Below, in pieces: positions 1 to 12,500 of a stretch of DNA of 64,000 bases. The notes below the pieces were generated by a model. That model ran no database searches. It saw nothing but the letters and a program-made list of their open reading frames with translations, and was not told the DNA's origin. The number at the start of each line of letters is the position of its first letter. Position 1 is the first letter of the stretch. The position numbers and the translations under genes are program-made. Origin of the DNA: Paratinospora sagittata (Eukaryota > Streptophyta > Magnoliopsida > Ranunculales > Menispermaceae); NCBI GenBank assembly GCA_035771175.1, contig CM069600.1, positions 897,501-961,500 of the forward strand. Reading direction: 5' to 3'.

Positions 1-197
1 ACCCAAGGAACCTGTCTTTTGGGTAATCATCTTTGGGTTGATAATTTTACCTTTCAACCTAGATTTCATCATTATACATATATCTACTACCATTTTTCTA
101 TGTTGTGAGGTTACGCTCTCTTCTAGAATAACCTCACAATCTTTACATATTACTTCATCCACATTTGAGTCAAGAGAAGGTTTATTAGACTTTTCTT
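1..197 (-). mobile_element. RTE-type LINE fragment, cut by the window edge
   Basis: An open minus-strand frame runs about 65 codons to the left edge. It reads like the linker between endonuclease and reverse transcriptase of plant RTE-type non-LTR elements (the 'craniofacial development protein 2-like' proteins): a Cys-Lys-Asp-Cys segment, then Thr-Ser-Gln-His-Arg and a basic stretch. It lies downstream of exon 5 of the methyltransferase gene on the same strand. A methyltransferase exon was considered but rejected, because the next exon should start with Gly-Tyr after the glycine motif. Identification is by resemblance only. Confidence 0.42.
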
Positions 198-430
198 AGA
201 TCCATTGTCAATAATAGAAAAAAATTAAATCAGAAAGTTCCATGGACAAACTCCAAATGATAAACCAAGATAACATAATGGAGATTGGAGATGCTGATGT
301 ATTTTTGCCCTTTCCTCAATGTAAAAGTTGGACTAACATAACAACATGGCCCATATATTAAGCATTCAGAAAATTGAACATCCTCTCACACATGGAGGCA
401 AAAGAGACAAGGAAAAAGAAAAAGGATCAC

Positions 431-511
431 CTGACCAGCACCAACATCGATTATTGTCTGAGCTCCAACATTTCTTGCCACCGAGCTTACAATTGCAGAA
501 AGAATCTCCAC
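431..511 (-). CDS. METTL25-like exon 5 with SAM-binding motif I
   Basis: It has 27 codons, [15 protein letters not shown] to DVGAGQ. The acceptor is gagtag|GTGGAG and the donor is GGTCAG|gtgatc. The glycine-rich end is the first half of the class I methyltransferase nucleotide-binding loop. Confidence 0.75.
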
Positions 512-3500
512 CTACTCCAATAAAATGACTTCATTAAATAATTACCCAACACCTTTAAGCAAAGGGGGCCTAAATGAAGAAGATATCCAAACTATTGGTT
601 TAATAGTCTTTTAAGTATCCACTTTTACAATAACGAAATCTGGTGAACTAGATTTAAACACATTATGAAGCATTAATAGATCAATTACTTAAGATGAATG
701 ATTCTCGATATCCAATGAATGCACGCTTTTTTGGTCATATTATGTGATTTGCACTAGAAATAGGAGGTCAAACCATCGCAATCATTTGTTTCAAGGGATC
801 TTGTTTGATTAGTAGATAGTATTTTGAGTTGTTGATTTTATTAAAATTCTAATTACTTAAAGTTTGTAGGGCTCAAGTAGTTTATTTTTAGTTGAAATTT
901 AATCGTTTTAGGATTACGATTCCACTTGTTTTATTTTATTAGGACTAGGAAATTTTGATTAGAGGCGTACTAGGAGTTGAATTCTTCACATTTACGTGCC
1001 TATAAAAAAATTTGTAATAGGGTTTTAATGGTGAAGAATTGAGATGGCTGGTCAAATATGAATTGAATAAAAAGTTCCTATTTTCTTTTCTAACTCTTCA
1101 CGTTATTTTGCATTAGTTAGGCATCACAACTCACAAGCATATGTAAGCTTTCTTCTACCACACTTCTTTCTTGATCTCTTCTATTTCTCTTTCATCAATT
1201 TCTCTCTCTTCTTGTTGATCTATCTTTCTCTTTATCTTCTTCGCTATGATTTAGTCTATTTGGCTAGAAAGGAATCATAGACTATTTCAAGATATCCCAA
1301 AAGAAGGTCATTTTGCTTGGAGTCCTCTAAGTTAACATCTTTAAATTGACTAGTTTCGTCTAACCTAACCAAGGGTTATTCCATTACAGAATGGCTTAGG
1401 AGTTACCATTTTGTAATTAGGCTAGGTGATTTGATGTCGAAGTTGGGTTTCGTGCGCTATTGCACTCCTAGTGCTTCTTATCCCTGTGCTTGTCTTTTTT
1501 TTTTTTTTTATGAGAAGAGACAATATAGTTATATATTAATATGGTAAATAAGTACATGTCAAAAGCGAGCATAAGGCATGCTCATAAAACCCAACTACAA
1601 CGATCAATTCTAACGTCTTGTATTTATCTTTTTTACTGTAACAAACTCCTTTCTTGTTCGCTCAAAAAAAATCTAAGAAACAAAAAAACTCCTCCCTTCC
1701 TCAAACTTATTGGTTGTAGTCCTTGCCGACAAGTGGAGAAAACTAGGGGTGGCAATTCGTGTTGCCGTGTCGTAATCGTGTATAATGAAATATATTGTAA
1801 ACCCAAACACGACACGTTTAAATAACCTGTCATTATATGTAAACACAAACCCGACACGCTTAATAAACGGGTTAAACATGTTAACCTGTTTATAATCCTT
1901 AAAGCTTAAATAAGTTCATTCTAACCTATTTATCATATATAAATTCTAAATTAACATATAAATCAAAAATTCAAAATTATAATTATACAACCATATAGTA
2001 AAGACCAAATAAATTATTATAAAGTTAGAGTCTCAACACATGATATAAAATATTAAAAAGTGTTAAATACTAATAAAAGACACAAAGATGTAACGTGGTT
2101 CGGCTCCAAGGCCTACGTCCACGGGAGAAGAGAGGAAATATTTTCTTATTCTTGATGATGTCTTAATGGAGGGACACCATATATATAGACATACAGGGTT
2201 ATGCACACATATAGCTATAATTACAATTTTAGTAACTGCTAAATAAAACGACTACTAAAATTATCATCTTTCCTTAAAGGAAATAAATCCTTAAAGAAAA
2301 TAAATCCCACAGATTTTGCTCTTCTCCACAACAAAAAGTCTTCACACATAACATAAGTCTCAGCACAAAATATAATCGTGTTAAACGAGTCAATTTCGGG
2401 TTTAACCGGTCGACCTGCTTTTGACCTGAAATTTAATCGTGTCTAATCGGCTTTAACCTATTTTAACCTGCATCTGTTTATGCAAAACCCAAACCCATTT
2501 ATTTCGTGTCGGTTTCGAGTTGTGTTATCGTATCGCGACCTATATTGCCACCCCTAGAGAAAACTCTCTTTTTTCCACTCAACTTTGCCTTGCTCGCTAC
2601 TTCTTCTTCCCCACACTACAAGTCTTTTTATTCTTCTCTCATTGTATCTCTTGCTTTATTTTTCTTTTTTTAACAGAAACAAGTAATGTATGTATTAAAA
2701 ATAACACAAAAATATGAGTACAACCAAAGGGAGCACAAGAAGAGCGCCCAAAGCCTGAACAAAAATATCACTCAAGAACCCAAATGCCCGAGATATACAT
2801 TCATGCACCCAAATTACAGATGAAAAAGACAACCTCCCCAATCTAAAATCCAATCCGAAAGAGAGGGGCCATTAACCAACGCGGCCGCATGAACCCACGA
2901 ACTGGCGACGAACCTAGTATCTTCCCACAATTTGGAAGCATCCTTACATATATCATTAAAGATTCTATTGTTCCTTTCTAGCCAAATATGCCATAGTGTC
3001 GCAAAGGATTCCATAAGAGCCACCTCTCTAGCCAAAGAAGAAGTAATTGAGTTATGGGAAAGGGACATGTACTCGTCAAGACAAGATGGAAGGAGAAACC
3101 TTCCTCCTGAGAAGCAACACCATTTCTCCCATAAGCCTCTAGCCACCGAACAATGCAAGAACAAATGATCCGGGTTTTCTTCTGCCTGAAAGCATAGAAC
3201 ACAACACTGTGGAGATAGAACCATATTAGGAAGACGCCTTTGAAGTAAGTCCATGGTGTTGATCTTCCTATGAGCTAGAAGCCAACCAAACACTTTAAAT
3301 TTAGATGGAATATGTATTCTCCAAGTGATTGCCGCTAAAGGGAATGGTGGCACGACGTGATTAGAAGAGGATTGTAAGGCACCAACTAATGATTTACAAG
3401 AAAACTCCCCATTTGGCTCAAGAGCCCATTTAAATTGATCTGGGTTATGTGAAATGGTTATGTGGACTAAAATATTTAAAAGATTAGCTATTTGCCCTTG

Positions 3501-6500
3501 TTCTCTAAGCTCTAGGAAAGTGTAGGTTCCAAGACAAGGCATTGTTTGAATCGATAGGGCATGGGTTGATAAATTTTGCAATAGGCTGGTAGTGCGTAGT
3601 TGATAATCTATATAGGGTTGGAAAAGATCTTGCCAAGGGACGACCCAATCCACCTATCCTCCCAGAAACGAAAGGTTTCCCCATCACCAAGCGAAGGGCG
3701 AATGTGTGCATCAACAGTCGATGATAAGGATTCGATGAATTTCCATGGCCCTCTGGAAGTAAATCTACCCCCAGACCTCACCCCTACACCCTGGCCCGAA
3801 GCAAAGATTCTCCCATATCGACTCATAACCACTCGAGCCCACAAAGAGTTTCCTTCCTTCAGACTTCTCCACAACCATCTTCCGCATAAGGCCACATTTT
3901 CTCCACAACATTCCCAATACCAATCCGCCCTTTCTCCACCGGTCTCTGAACCACCTCCCATTTAATCAAACTCTTATATTCTCTATCCCCCTTACCTCCC
4001 CAAAAGAATAACCTCATCTTTTTTTCGATCGCCCGTGCCACCCTCACTGTGATTTTAAACATTAATAAAAAGTAAGTCGGTATAGCTTCTAATACCGCCT
4101 TGATCAATGCAAGCTTACCCCCTTTTGACAAGAAAGCTCGCCTCCATCCCTCCAGCCTCCGAGAAATGGTTGACACCACTAGATCCCAAAAGACTTTAGA
4201 ATTGGGCTTTCCTCCCAGTGGCAACCCCAAATATTTCATAGGCCAAACCCCAACTGTACACCCTACAAAATTTGTCATTCTTAAGATTACTTCTGAATCC
4301 ATATTCACACCTGCCATCTGACACTTTGCCATGTTCACCTTAAGTCCAGAAAACTCACAAAAACAATGAAAGATATCTAGAATTCTTTGCACATTCTCAT
4401 CACCCCCATCCATCAAGAACAAAGTGTCGTCAGCATTCTTTCCCACTTGAAAGCCTTTTACTAAGTCAAGGCTACTCACGCGAGCCATCAATCTCGCCAA
4501 ACCATCCCCCACAATGATAAAAAGAAATGGAGAAAGTGGATCGCCTTGGCCAAGACCTCTACTCACCGCAAATTTCCCTCTTGGTCTGTCGTTAATGGCC
4601 ACAGAATATGTGACAGAACTCACACAACCCATCATCCAACTAATCCAACGATCCCCAAATCCTTTCTATTGTAGCACATGTCGCAGGAACCCCCAATCCA
4701 CTGTATCATATGCCTTGGTAAAGCCAACTTTAAATACTACACCTTTCTTGCCCCCCACTCTGTAATCTTATATTGCTTCGTTGGCTACTAGAACTGCATC
4801 TAGTATTTGCCTCCCCTGAATGAAAGCCGACTGAGTTTCAGCTACAGATTTGTGCATCACAGCTCGTAATCTCAAAGACAACATCTTAGATATTATTTTG
4901 TACAAGCTAATCACTAGACTTATAGGTCTATCAATCTCTGGGAGTCACACTTTTTAGGAACAAGACATATGTACGTCTCATTCGCCATATTATTTATCAC
5001 ACCATTGTGAAAGAACTCCTGAATCACCTTCAAAATATCTTCCTTCACCACCTCCCACGTCTTTTGATAAAATGACATAGTGTATCCGTTTGGGCCTGGG
5101 GCTTTAGACCCATCACAACTGAAGACCGCTGCCTTGACCTCTTCCACTTGGAATGGTTGTTCAAGAAACACCTTATCCTCTTGAGAGATAACCCCCCAAT
5201 CCAAACCCTCTGTCTCCCATACATAGCTTCTCTCTTCACTGTACACCTTAGTAAAATATGAGATAATTTCCTCCACCATCTCCCCCTCCCCTGAAATACA
5301 ATCTCCATTCTCCTTCTCAATAGAAGAGATGCAGTTCATGTTTCGCTGGCTATTTAGAATTTTGTGAAAGAAGCTCATATTTGCATCCCCCTCCTTTAGC
5401 CATTTAATCTTAACTTTTTGAAGGGTTATCCTGTCCTCTCTGAGGCACAACTCTTCCAACTCTGCATTGTAAATTTTTCGAAAGGTGTCCATCTCAGCAG
5501 ACCAAGCACCCATTTCTTCCAATCCATCCAAAGAGTCGATGATCCCCTCAATCTCCTTCTTTTTAATTCCTGTCAGACCAAAGCTCTCTTTGTCCCATGT
5601 CTTCATTGAATCTTCCATCAGTTTCAAATGTACCATAAGTTGATGAGCCTGTCTCCCGAAAGCCGTAACTTCTTACCACCACACCCCCACCTTCTGCAAG
5701 AAGTCCTTGTGGTTCAACCAGACGTTTTCAAATCTAAATGGCATCGGGCCCCATTTCACTTCTTTGGTGTTGAACAATACTGGTCTATGATCTGATGTGA
5801 TTCTGGTTAACGTTGACTGCCTATACAAAGGAAATAGTTCCAACCATTTTGTAGAAACCAAGAATTAGTCCAAACGACAGCATATTGGGTGTGCTCTCAA
5901 ATTGGACCATGTAAAATTGGCATTACATAAAGGTAGGTCCATGAGCTAAAGCTCATTTATCAGCTAGCTAATCAAACTCCTGCATGCTCCTTGTAAGTCG
6001 TGTACTGTTCAGCTTTTCCCCCACAAATCTTGTGGTGTTAAAGTCTCCCGCTACACACCAGCCCTCCTCACAAACCACTGATAAGCCAGCAAGCTCGTCC
6101 CAAAACATCTGCCTCTCCGAAGGTTTTGACGGACCATACACTCCTGTGAGCCATCATTGAGCAGCCGTAGTATTCCTCATCCTGACTCTCACTGAAAAAT
6201 TGCCAATGAAGCAACTTTCCACCTCTACTACCTATGCATCTCATACAACAAGAATTTCCCTCAAACCCCCACCGATGAAAGGAAATACCACCCCTTATTG
6301 CGAGCACCCCACAATTGCCCAATGAGACTTCCCCCCTACCCTTCTTTTTTTGTTTCCTGCAGAACCACCACATCCGAATTTGACTTCCTAATTGTTCTTC
6401 TAATCAGACCTCTCTTCTTACAGTCACTGCAACCCCAAATGTTGCAAGATAGAATCCTCATTTAATCAACTTGTGTTTCCCCCTACTGTCACTACCTTTG

Positions 6501-9500
6501 CTAAGAAAATACCTTTTCTCCGAACCCTTAAAGTTTTTGATACTCTGCAACACTTGATTCCTCTGTACGCTGCATGCCCTCATATTCATTCTCCATACAT
6601 AGTTTGCTATTACTTCCTGAGTCATCAAACCCCCATTACTGAACCTCGCCTCGGCCGATGCCTTCAATTGTTGTGACACATTTCCCCCCTCATGACGAAA
6701 GGATAAACCTTCCACTACTGGTACCATAGTTATTGTAGCTTCCTTATGGTGGGACTGATGGGGTTGTTACGCAACCAGCTTATGTAGGCTATTAGGATTA
6801 GGCTGAGACGTGAGGGATGAGGGAGATAAAGAGGGAGTCTCATGGATGGGGTTATGAGGAGACAGGATAGAACATGGAACGATAGAGTTATTCGACATCG
6901 AAGAACACATAAATTCATCATCTAAATTTAAAGAGTTTTTGCGTACCTGACCCAATCCTTGCTCAGATGAAGACAAAAATGAGTCTGCCAATTCCACACT
7001 TCCAGCGCACTCTGGATCTGAGATCAGGAGAGAGCCATTAGCTTCAACCGATGCCTCGTCCGAATCCATCTCGTCCTTGCTAGCAGAGCGCCCACCCCAA
7101 AGATCCCCCAGCATAAGACTCTTCAACAAACCCCTCTAAAGATCTCTTCCCGAGACGATCTTTATAATTTTCTTCTGTGCGCCTCTTCCTCATCAACTTC
7201 TTAGAGGGTTTCATCCTTGCCCTACCTGTGCATCCTGATTTTTCAGCATCCACAGACGACTTCGAAAGCCACAACACACCACCCGCTAGTTTCCTTCAAT
7301 TCTTCGTCTGAATATCCTCAACCGGCAGAGATGTTTCAATTTCGCCGTGTCTCAGACCTGCAATCTGATCGACACTTGAACATTTCGAACCTTCTACTGG
7401 CCATTCTGCACCAACCTTCATCGTAGTAGCACCCCGACCAAGGAGCTGATTGTTGATACCCCTTGAATCAAGTGTGTCTGGACAACCAGGCCCACCAACT
7501 CTGCTATTTCTAATTCTTCTTCACAAAGCATGTGATTGTTCAAGACAATCACGTGATCGTTCAAGACAATCACGTGATCGTTCAAGACAATCACGTGATC
7601 GTCACTTGCACCCAGCAATATCCTTTCACCTAAGACCATCTGTTTCATCAATCTTGAGCAGAGGCATTGAGCCCACACTTAAGCCCGGATTTGTATGTTT
7701 TATCAGCAATCGGATCAGATTTTGAGGCCCCAAGAATTACATCTGCACCTTTCTCATTTCTCTCATCCCTAGGCCCACCATCCAGCCCATCCTCACCATT
7801 ACCCACTTCAACGCCAATTAAATGATCCTCTGGCCACCTTTGTACGTCTGTCAAAAGCATTCCATCTGCCGCAGTCTAATCAACGGCATGCTCTGGCGCA
7901 AGATTTTCGACTACAGTACCCTCTGGCAAGGCCTTCCCAACCATGTTCTTCCAGCAAGCGATCGTAGGACACGTGTCCTGGTCATTTAATGCTGGCGTGA
8001 ACTTTCTCCGCCCCCGGTCAGCACCATCTTCAGGCTGACGTACTACCTTTATCTTTCCGGCCACCGGCATCTCTTCTGCTTTCTTCTCCGCATATCTGGT
8101 TTTCTTGCCATCGTAGCCAGCGACAACCACCTTGCTGCCATTGTTGATGATACCAGATAGACGAAAAATGCAGACCTCATAATCTATCCCCGCAAAAGAA
8201 ATGAACGGAAGTGTCGAAATATAACCATCTTTGCACCCCCTCACTTTCAGCTTGGCATACCGGAGGTGTGCGAGCTGCTTTGTATCGTCATGGATTTCCA
8301 AAAGACCCCCGCACATTCCACCAACTTTGACGAATAATTCCTCCCTCCAGAGTTCATGTGGGATCCCCTCCACACTGACCCGATCATTCTCGCAACTCAA
8401 ACTACTCTCCGTCCACTGAAGTTGATCGTCCCATATCATTGCCTTTAAACCTGTCGGACGAGCTGCAACGACGAATCTTTCTTGCTCCTCCTTGTCCTTG
8501 CCCCAAAGTATAGCCCTATCATCCGCCATGACCGAAAGGATGACTCGCCGTTGAATCACGTCCGCAAGTATCGTTTGAACCTCTCCCCAGCTTGATTTTG
8601 CATTTGTTTTAAAAACAACCACTGCCTAACTCCATACCCTATTCATGCACTCCACTACAATCTCCTCTTTCTCAGGCTCGGACGTCTCATTTGATAGCAG
8701 TAGAGCCAGGTTAGCATTATAGCCCGTTTGGGATTTCGGTGGCATGGTTTTCGTGGGCATATTTTGTCACCCTCTATCCACCATTAGACCTTTCATCTTT
8801 AGAACACTTCGCAAACCACTTCTAAACGAGCTCCACCCTTTTCCATTACCATCGTCTAGAATGATCAAAGCCCGAGACCTACCGTCATCAATTTTCATCA
8901 CTCGGAGGAACTTCCCTCTCTCGTTCACCAGATCCTCAAGGAAAACCACCCACTACCATCACGAAAGGTCCATTTCCCCTTCTTCCTTCGCCGCTCCTCC
9001 GAACCACCTATCTACACCGTGGATAGCCATTCAGCAGCATCCACTCCGATGTACAGCTGAAAAGATCGAAACCTCGTAGATTCCTCCACCCGCACCTTCC
9101 TCTCCCAGAAACCTGAAAGCGAAATCTTTCGCCCCCACTCGGAAGGTGTTTCCGACTCTTTCGTCTCTCTCGTTCGCCATCATTACAGCCCAAAAACATC
9201 TATGAATACAAAACCAAAAGTTGTAGCTCTTCAAGCAAATGAATTCTTGTTGTGTGTTTTCTCTGGTTCGATCCAAACTAGTATCTCTTTAATTCACCCT
9301 TGTTTGCAAGTCTCTCCTATTCTTATTGATATCTTTGTCTTTCCTTGTTTCCTTTCTTTCTAAAAGCCTACTCTAACCCATCTCTCTTTCTTCTCTTTTA
9401 ATCTCCTATATCAATGCCTTCTCTCTCATTCTATGCAATTCTCCATCTTTGCATACTTTCTTGTTGCAACCTCTCTTCCCTTTTTTCTTCTCTCTAACAG

Positions 9501-12500
9501 GTCTCTTTTCTTTCTTGGTTGTTTATAGGCTCTCTCTTCATCTAGCCACCATGACTTTTGCAACTAGATGACTAGCACACTTTGCATAAGAGGAGTAATT
9601 AATACTATTGCAGGTATGACAACTTTGATAAGGTATACCTACATGCAACGTTGAACAAGTGGAAGCACACAATTTTGCAGTTTGCCACTTAAAGCATATT
9701 GTTATCTTAACTAGTCGGAGTCGAGTACTTCAAGCCGAGGAGAATGATGATTATTGATTAGTATATAGGATTTTGTGATATTGATTCTATAAAATTCTAA
9801 TTATTTAAATTTAGAAGGAGTCTAGTTGTCTATTTTTAAGTGGGTTTTAATTGTTTTAGGATTATGATTTTGATTAACTCATTCAATTAGGACTTTTGAT
9901 TAGAGTTCAATTGGGAGACAAATTCTTCACATTAAGTGTCCATAAATAATTTGTAATAGGGTTTTAGTTGTTGAGATGGTTGACTAAATAAAAAAGTTTC
10001 TATTTCCTACCTCCTCCTTCTTCCTGTATTTTGTTTTCTATCTCTTCTTTTTATTTTTGTGTTGCATAATGAAGTAGTAGCAAATTCATTAATTTCAGCT
10101 TCTTCTTTTTTCAAAAGAACCTCATGCATTTGTCCTTACCTTTTATCATACATTTATTAATTTGACATTATTTTTATAATCTTTGTGGCCTTAAAATAGG
10201 TTAGTTAGATTTCCTCAATAAAGGGGATTAAGATAAGGCAAATAAGTAATAAACCTACCTCATGCTTTTTCTTCAGATTCATTCCTTGAGCAAGAACAAC
10301 ACTGAGAGAGGCCACGTGTAAATCAGGTAACATCTACAAGGACCAAAGCACAAAGTGAAATTACATGGAGGACATAAGTTTTCTCCAACATAATATGAGA
10401 TATCCCAATATGATGGTTAAAAAAAAAAATGCTACTAGAAAAGAGAGAGAGAGAACGTTGCTTCCTTTGAAGTAGTTGTTGTCCTTCTAATTGAAAAATA
10501 AATAAAATCATGTAACAACAGGCTCACCAAAAGTGATGGCCCAATTGAATAAAATGGTGCTGCATTAAATGGATTGTAATTTAAGGTTGGGAAAGTCTGA
10601 AGTTATTGACTGTCTACAAGTTTGCCAGAATGAGTCGTAATTTTGAATTCAAGAAAGCGTTTTCGTCCACCTCTGTTGGTTTTTTTCTCAACCTACTATT
10701 TCTCCTCTCCCACCTCACTTCCTTTTCCAAGAAATGGTGAAGAATGTGCTACTAGCCAGCAAGCATCATTTTAGGTAAGTTGTATTCAAATCTCAATGCA
10801 GGCTTTAAAGTGCACCACACAAACATCATTAAGATGGCCCTAAATTAGCAGACCATGAATAATCTAGCAGGCTCAATAGACAATATGATCAATACACACA
10901 ACCTGAACCTGCAACATATTCAAAATCAATACAGAATGGCTTGGCAATCTATAAACAATAGGATGATTTAATTTCAAATCAAATAAATAAAAAATAAAGA
11001 TAGAAAGCATACCATTTGTAAATCCTCCTGCTCCCGAGGAAGTACAAGAGACTTCGCGGTGAGAACAAATTCTTGGAGTGAAGCAAGCCAATAATCCTAG
11101 CATTAGCCCATAATAGACTATTACACCATCATAAGTATAACAAAGCATGTATCCTAAATGGTTGTAACTTGTATCTAAAGTAATTCATTGAATAGGAAAA
11201 CAAAAAAAATAAAAAGAATTTCAAAGGAAGGCAATAATTTATCGACCTATCAAACAACATCCTGCTGTCAAACCAAAGATTTGATGCTCGAGAAAAAAAA
11301 AGAAAAAAAAAAAAGCAAGTCACAATTTCTTCAAAAGGAACCTTAGTAGTATAAAGCCCATAAGTACACTTTGATACAGTAGCCAAGAAAACAAGCAAAG
11401 GACCATATATACCAAAAATCGCTAAAAATCATACTCCTGCAAAAGCACCATAAATTTCCAATTTATCTCATTATCCCCAACCATCTCATATCTAAATTGG
11501 ACTTTGGAAAATCAATTTAGATGTATCTAGTTTAAATGGACCTAAAAGGCGAGCCTTGGCACACATATTGATGTTGCTCCATTGTGATCTAGAGATCACG
11601 TATTTAATTTTAAAAATTTTATTCATTGTGGATATGAGGTACATTCATGTAGTTATGAAACCCATAATTCCCCCCTTAGGCGCTTTATCTTCGCCCACTA
11701 GATCTGATGGAACATGAAAGAGACTTTCTCTTGAGTAGGTTTTTTTCTCAAGGTCTATAATTTCTAGTTGTTCCAGGTGAACTTTATGATTTGATCCAAC
11801 AAATCAATGACTATTGCTTGATCTCTCTATGAGTTGTCAGATAAACCTCTGGTGTGTTTTACCAATGTTAGGCGGAGGAAAGTCGGGCAAGCTAAGGAGG
11901 AGTGATCGAGGTTGTTGTTTGTTGTGGTATGTGGCATTATTGGGTGTCTAGAATTGTATCAAATTGTATGCATTATGGCTGGGTGTTTGAATTGTATCAG
12001 GCGGTGATGTTGTAACAAGGGTGAATTGGGAATTTGAGTTGTTATAGTTGTGGGGGGTTCTAAATAGTGAAGGGGTGTATTGTAAAGGGCATTCTTTTGT
12101 ACAAAAGGAAGAAATGAATTGTATGGAGTGATCAAGAGCACTCGAATTCTTTGTTGATACTTGTAGAATATTACTTACATTGTTTCATTCAAGAAAATCA
12201 CAGCACTATACCATTCTTTTATCAAAATACTTAACAACATTGTTTCGAGGAAAATCCAGTTCATATGAAATTGGTACTAGAGCATTCAAATTGGACAGTG
12301 GGAAATGGCTGGAAAAAAAAAATCAAAAATGGAACCCATGGAAGAAAAAAGGGATTTTGTTAAGAGGATTTAGAAAAGGAGTTTGAGTGTGCAAGTGAAG
12401 GATTGGAAAAGATAACAATCTTGGAAAAGAGTATTGGGATGATTCTTGGAAAACTAGATCAATTGATACATCCTCAAATTGATCCAGGATCCGCAAATAA

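Larger units (their letters stand above)
2664..9200 (-). mobile_element. Degenerate full-length-scale L1-type LINE
   Basis: The element reads right to left. Its 3' end is the T-rich run near 2655-2664, and the adjoining aacagaaacaag also marks the 3' end of the LINE fragment at 45.6 kb. Gene order fits a plant L1: an ORF1 with a DUF4283-like segment (8622-7876), a variable linker, endonuclease (about 6400-5673), reverse transcriptase (5636-3859) and a C-terminal zinc-binding segment (3653-2814). Many stops and frameshifts show it is dead. It sits in intron 4 of the methyltransferase gene, on the gene's sense strand. No convincing target duplication was found; the 5' end is approximate. Confidence 0.8.

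Noticed and set aside
346..528. Plus-strand 60-codon frame
   Set aside because: It is the antisense of exon 5 of the methyltransferase gene, which has splice sites and a SAM motif.
1541..1879. Short frames on both strands
   Set aside because: They cross the hAT border and have no protein resemblance.
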